Below are positions 14,197 through 15,834 of a stretch of 15,834 nucleotides of DNA, one piece after another. The translations under genes were made by a program, and so were the position numbers. The notes beneath the pieces were generated by a model. The model did not search any database, was not told the origin of the DNA, and saw only the letters and a program-made list of their open reading frames with translations. Source of the stretch: Bordetella parapertussis (GTDB lineage Bacteria; Pseudomonadota; Gammaproteobacteria; Burkholderiales; Burkholderiaceae_B); assembly GCA_943331855.1 (NCBI GenBank), contig CALQNE010000049.1, positions 1 to 15,834 of the forward strand. The letters are read 5' to 3'. Numbering within the stretch: position 1 is the stretch's first letter; every line of letters starts with the position of its first letter.

Positions 14197-15417
14197 TTAT
14201 GCCGAGCGGGGTCGGCTCACCCAACTTGCAGCCCAAAATGCAAACGCAAACAAGATCGCAGTGCCACACACTGCGATCAACACAACGTGATACGACTCGC
14301 CCAGCATCCACAAACTTGCGGCGGCAACTGGGCCAACTGCTCGTGCAATCATCGTCGGGATCGTCAGCAAACCGTTCAAAGCGCCATAAGCATGACGGCT
14401 TAACATCTCGGGTACCACCAAACTGCGCACGATCGTAAAAATCCCGTTCGCCAAGCCATACGCGCCAATCAACAGTGCAACAAGCCAAAACGCAGGCATC
14501 TCTACGCTCGCTAAAATCCCAAAAACAAACGGAAATACGCAGGCAACCACCGAGCCCAAGATCCGCATCGGCGCGCGGGGTGCAAAATACGCAATCAAAA
14601 CACGACCAAAGACTTGCGCAGGCCCCAACACGATAAGCGCCTGCACAACATCTGCAGTACTTAAGCCTTTTTCTTGCAAGATTGGATACGCATGAAAAAT
14701 AAACACGGTAAACATAATCGAGTAAAGCGTCAGCGCTAACAAAAGCAACCAAAAAATCGAATTTTTCAGTGCCTCTTTGACAACCGTACGATCACGCGCT
14801 TTGTTGTCCTCACGTGCTTGCGCAACCGTCGTGTGTTCAAGATCATATTTGGGCTGAATGCACAAAAAATAAATCCCCGCCCACAACAGATTAATCAAGG
14901 CCAACACAAGTAACGATTGACGCCACCCAATGCTATCAAGCAAAAACTGTTCAAGCGGAATAAACGCGGTGCTCGCGAAACCGCCCCACAAGGTAATTGT
15001 CGTAATGCGCGAGCGCGCATTCGCAGCACCGACCCTGCGAGCCATCACTGCAAATGCCGGCTCATACAGGCACCCAGCTTGCAAGGCGCCAATGACCGCG
15101 CTCAGTAGATAGAAGCTCATCAGTTGACTCACACTGGACCACCACCACAACATACCGGCAGCAATCAGTGAAGCACCTGACATCATCCAGCGACCGTAAC
15201 CCCGATCAATTGCAACGCCAACGGGATACGTGAACACGGCAGTGACCAGCATGCTAATCGTGGCGCCAAAGAAGATCTCAGATTTGGACCAATTTAAATC
15301 TGCCCCCATTGCCTGCGCGAGCAACGGGAAACTGTAATACAAAGATCCCCAAGAGCAGACCTGCCCCAGACCCAGGATATTCGCCATCCAGAGTGAAGGC
15401 AGCGCCCGAGCGGTCAT
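14197..15417 (-). CDS. Major facilitator superfamily transporter (12 TM)
   Basis: The 406-residue protein has about 12 hydrophobic spans in two halves, separated by a charged cytoplasmic loop (PKYDLEHTTVAQAREDNKARDRTVVKEALK, about residues 189-218). A motif-A-like sequence (YPVGVAIDRGYGRWMM) follows the second span, as in MFS antiporters and symporters. No substrate can be named; the overall appearance is of the oxalate/formate-like or general carboxylate branches seen beside Bug genes, but this is weak. Its ATG overlaps the TGA of the upstream alpha/beta hydrolase (ATGA at 15414-15417), so the two are translationally coupled and likely act in one pathway. That could be uptake or export of the hydrolase substrate or product. 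It is convergent with the second Bug gene. Confidence 0.88.
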   Translation of the reverse strand: MTARALPSLWMANILGLGQVCSWGSLYYSFPLLAQAMGADLNWSKSEIFFGATISMLVTAVFTYPVGVAIDRGYGRWMMSGASLIAAGMLWWWSSVSQLMSFYLLSAVIGALQAGCLYEPAFAVMARRVGAANARSRITTITLWGGFASTAFIPLEQFLLDSIGWRQSLLVLALINLLWAGIYFLCIQPKYDLEHTTVAQAREDNKARDRTVVKEALKNSIFWLLLLALTLYSIMFTVFIFHAYPILQEKGLSTADVVQALIVLGPAQVFGRVLIAYFAPRAPMRILGSVVACVFPFVFGILASVEMPAFWLVALLIGAYGLANGIFTIVRSLVVPEMLSRHAYGALNGLLTIPTMIARAVGPVAAASLWMLGESYHVVLIAVCGTAILFAFAFWAASWVSRPRSA

Positions 15418-15834
15418 TGTTTAAACCAACTGATAATTTGTTGCGTCACAGCTCGTGGTTGTTCACGATGTAAAAAATGCCCTGCGCGATCAATCAGCTT
15501 AAAGTCATATTCATTTTCAAAATAGCGCGACTGGTCTTGCATCAGTTCAGCACGCAAGTCATCTGCGCCACACAAAGCAAGTGTTGGTACTTTGATCGGA
15601 CGCGCCATGCTTGCTCGCAGCTCAGCCAAGGCGGGGTCACCCTTAGACTCGTCAAACATCGCCCTGTAATACGCAAGCGTCGCCTTCAACACACCAGGTT
15701 GCTTTAGCGTCTCTTTCACCGAACGAATATGCGCCGCATCTTCATACCCTTCGGTCGTCCAATAGGTCCAGAGATAATCGATAAACGCCATGTCGTTTTC
15801 TAAAATTGCCTTTTCTGGCAAATCGGCTAATTGA
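15414..15834 (-). CDS. Alpha/beta hydrolase, C-terminal half (truncated by window end)
   Basis: The frame is open to the last base of the window, so the TTG at 15821 is not a real start. The visible 139 residues are the C-terminal half of an alpha/beta-hydrolase-fold protein of about 280-300 residues. They contain a lid region (FIDYLWTYWTTEGYEDAAHI, then YYRAMFDES), the strand carrying the catalytic acid (KVPTLALCGADDLRAEL) and the catalytic His in DRAGHFLHREQP, close to epoxide hydrolase, haloalkane dehalogenase or haloacetate dehalogenase-type members. The nucleophile elbow, which would separate Asp-type from Ser-type enzymes, is outside the window, so activity cannot be assigned. The stop overlaps the MFS start by ATGA. 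Confidence 0.87.
   Translation of the reverse strand, partial: QLADLPEKAILENDMAFIDYLWTYWTTEGYEDAAHIRSVKETLKQPGVLKATLAYYRAMFDESKGDPALAELRASMARPIKVPTLALCGADDLRAELMQDQSRYFENEYDFKLIDRAGHFLHREQPRAVTQQIISWFKQ

Noticed and set aside
14186..14752. 188-codon Cys-rich minus-strand ORF overlapping the MFS gene
   Set aside because: Out-of-frame reading of the MFS gene on the same strand; the high Cys content comes from shifted Ala/Leu codons.

Overview
The window looks like a chromosomal segment of a mid-GC betaproteobacterium, most likely Burkholderiales (Alcaligenaceae/Comamonadaceae-like). The evidence is two Bug-type (TctC-like) periplasmic receptors, a TRAP transporter, an LldD-type flavin dehydrogenase and a cobT-cobS-cobC cobalamin order. 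This is inferred from family content, not from a database search. I see no rRNA, tRNA, CRISPR array, insertion sequence or phage gene.

Layout. (1) 1-2297, plus strand: the tail of a cobalamin nucleotide-loop operon, cobT (5' truncated by the window), cobS and cobC, with cobS and cobC overlapping as ATGA. (2) 2371-6837: an FMN-dependent 2-hydroxyacid dehydrogenase (minus) divergent from a TRAP transporter made of a DctP receptor and a fused DctQ-DctM permease. The shared 265-bp control region holds an imperfect tandem repeat, and a strong stem-loop sits between dctP and dctQM. The transporter plausibly brings in a 2-hydroxy acid that the dehydrogenase oxidises. (3) 6843-11174, minus strand: a probable operon, leader peptide - attenuator - Bug receptor - leuC - leuD - leuB. 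(4) 11193-12155: an NHL/beta-propeller protein, divergent from the leu operon. (5) 12192-12914, minus: a lipoprotein with an internally duplicated coiled-coil arm. (6) 13161-14138: a second orphan Bug receptor. (7) 14197-15834, minus: an alpha/beta hydrolase (cut by the window end) translationally coupled to an MFS transporter.

The most interesting signal is at 11063-11174 on the minus strand. A 15-codon ORF encodes MLVWLLLLSVYHKAP, with four Leu codons in a row. It is followed by a 7-bp hairpin with a T tract, and a sequence overlapping the leader stop codon can pair with the 3' arm of that hairpin. This has the layout of a classical leucine transcription attenuator, but the first gene it would control is a periplasmic Bug receptor, with leuC-leuD-leuB behind it. 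The three Leu enzymes also differ at several family-signature positions from the forms I remember, and the usual downstream asd gene is absent. The operon may therefore be a second or specialised leucine/alkylmalate gene set joined to a carboxylate receptor.

Several starts were moved from the longest open frame on the basis of ribosome-binding sites (leuB, leuD, the first Bug gene, the lipoprotein, cobC). No intergenic stretch exceeds 300 bases.
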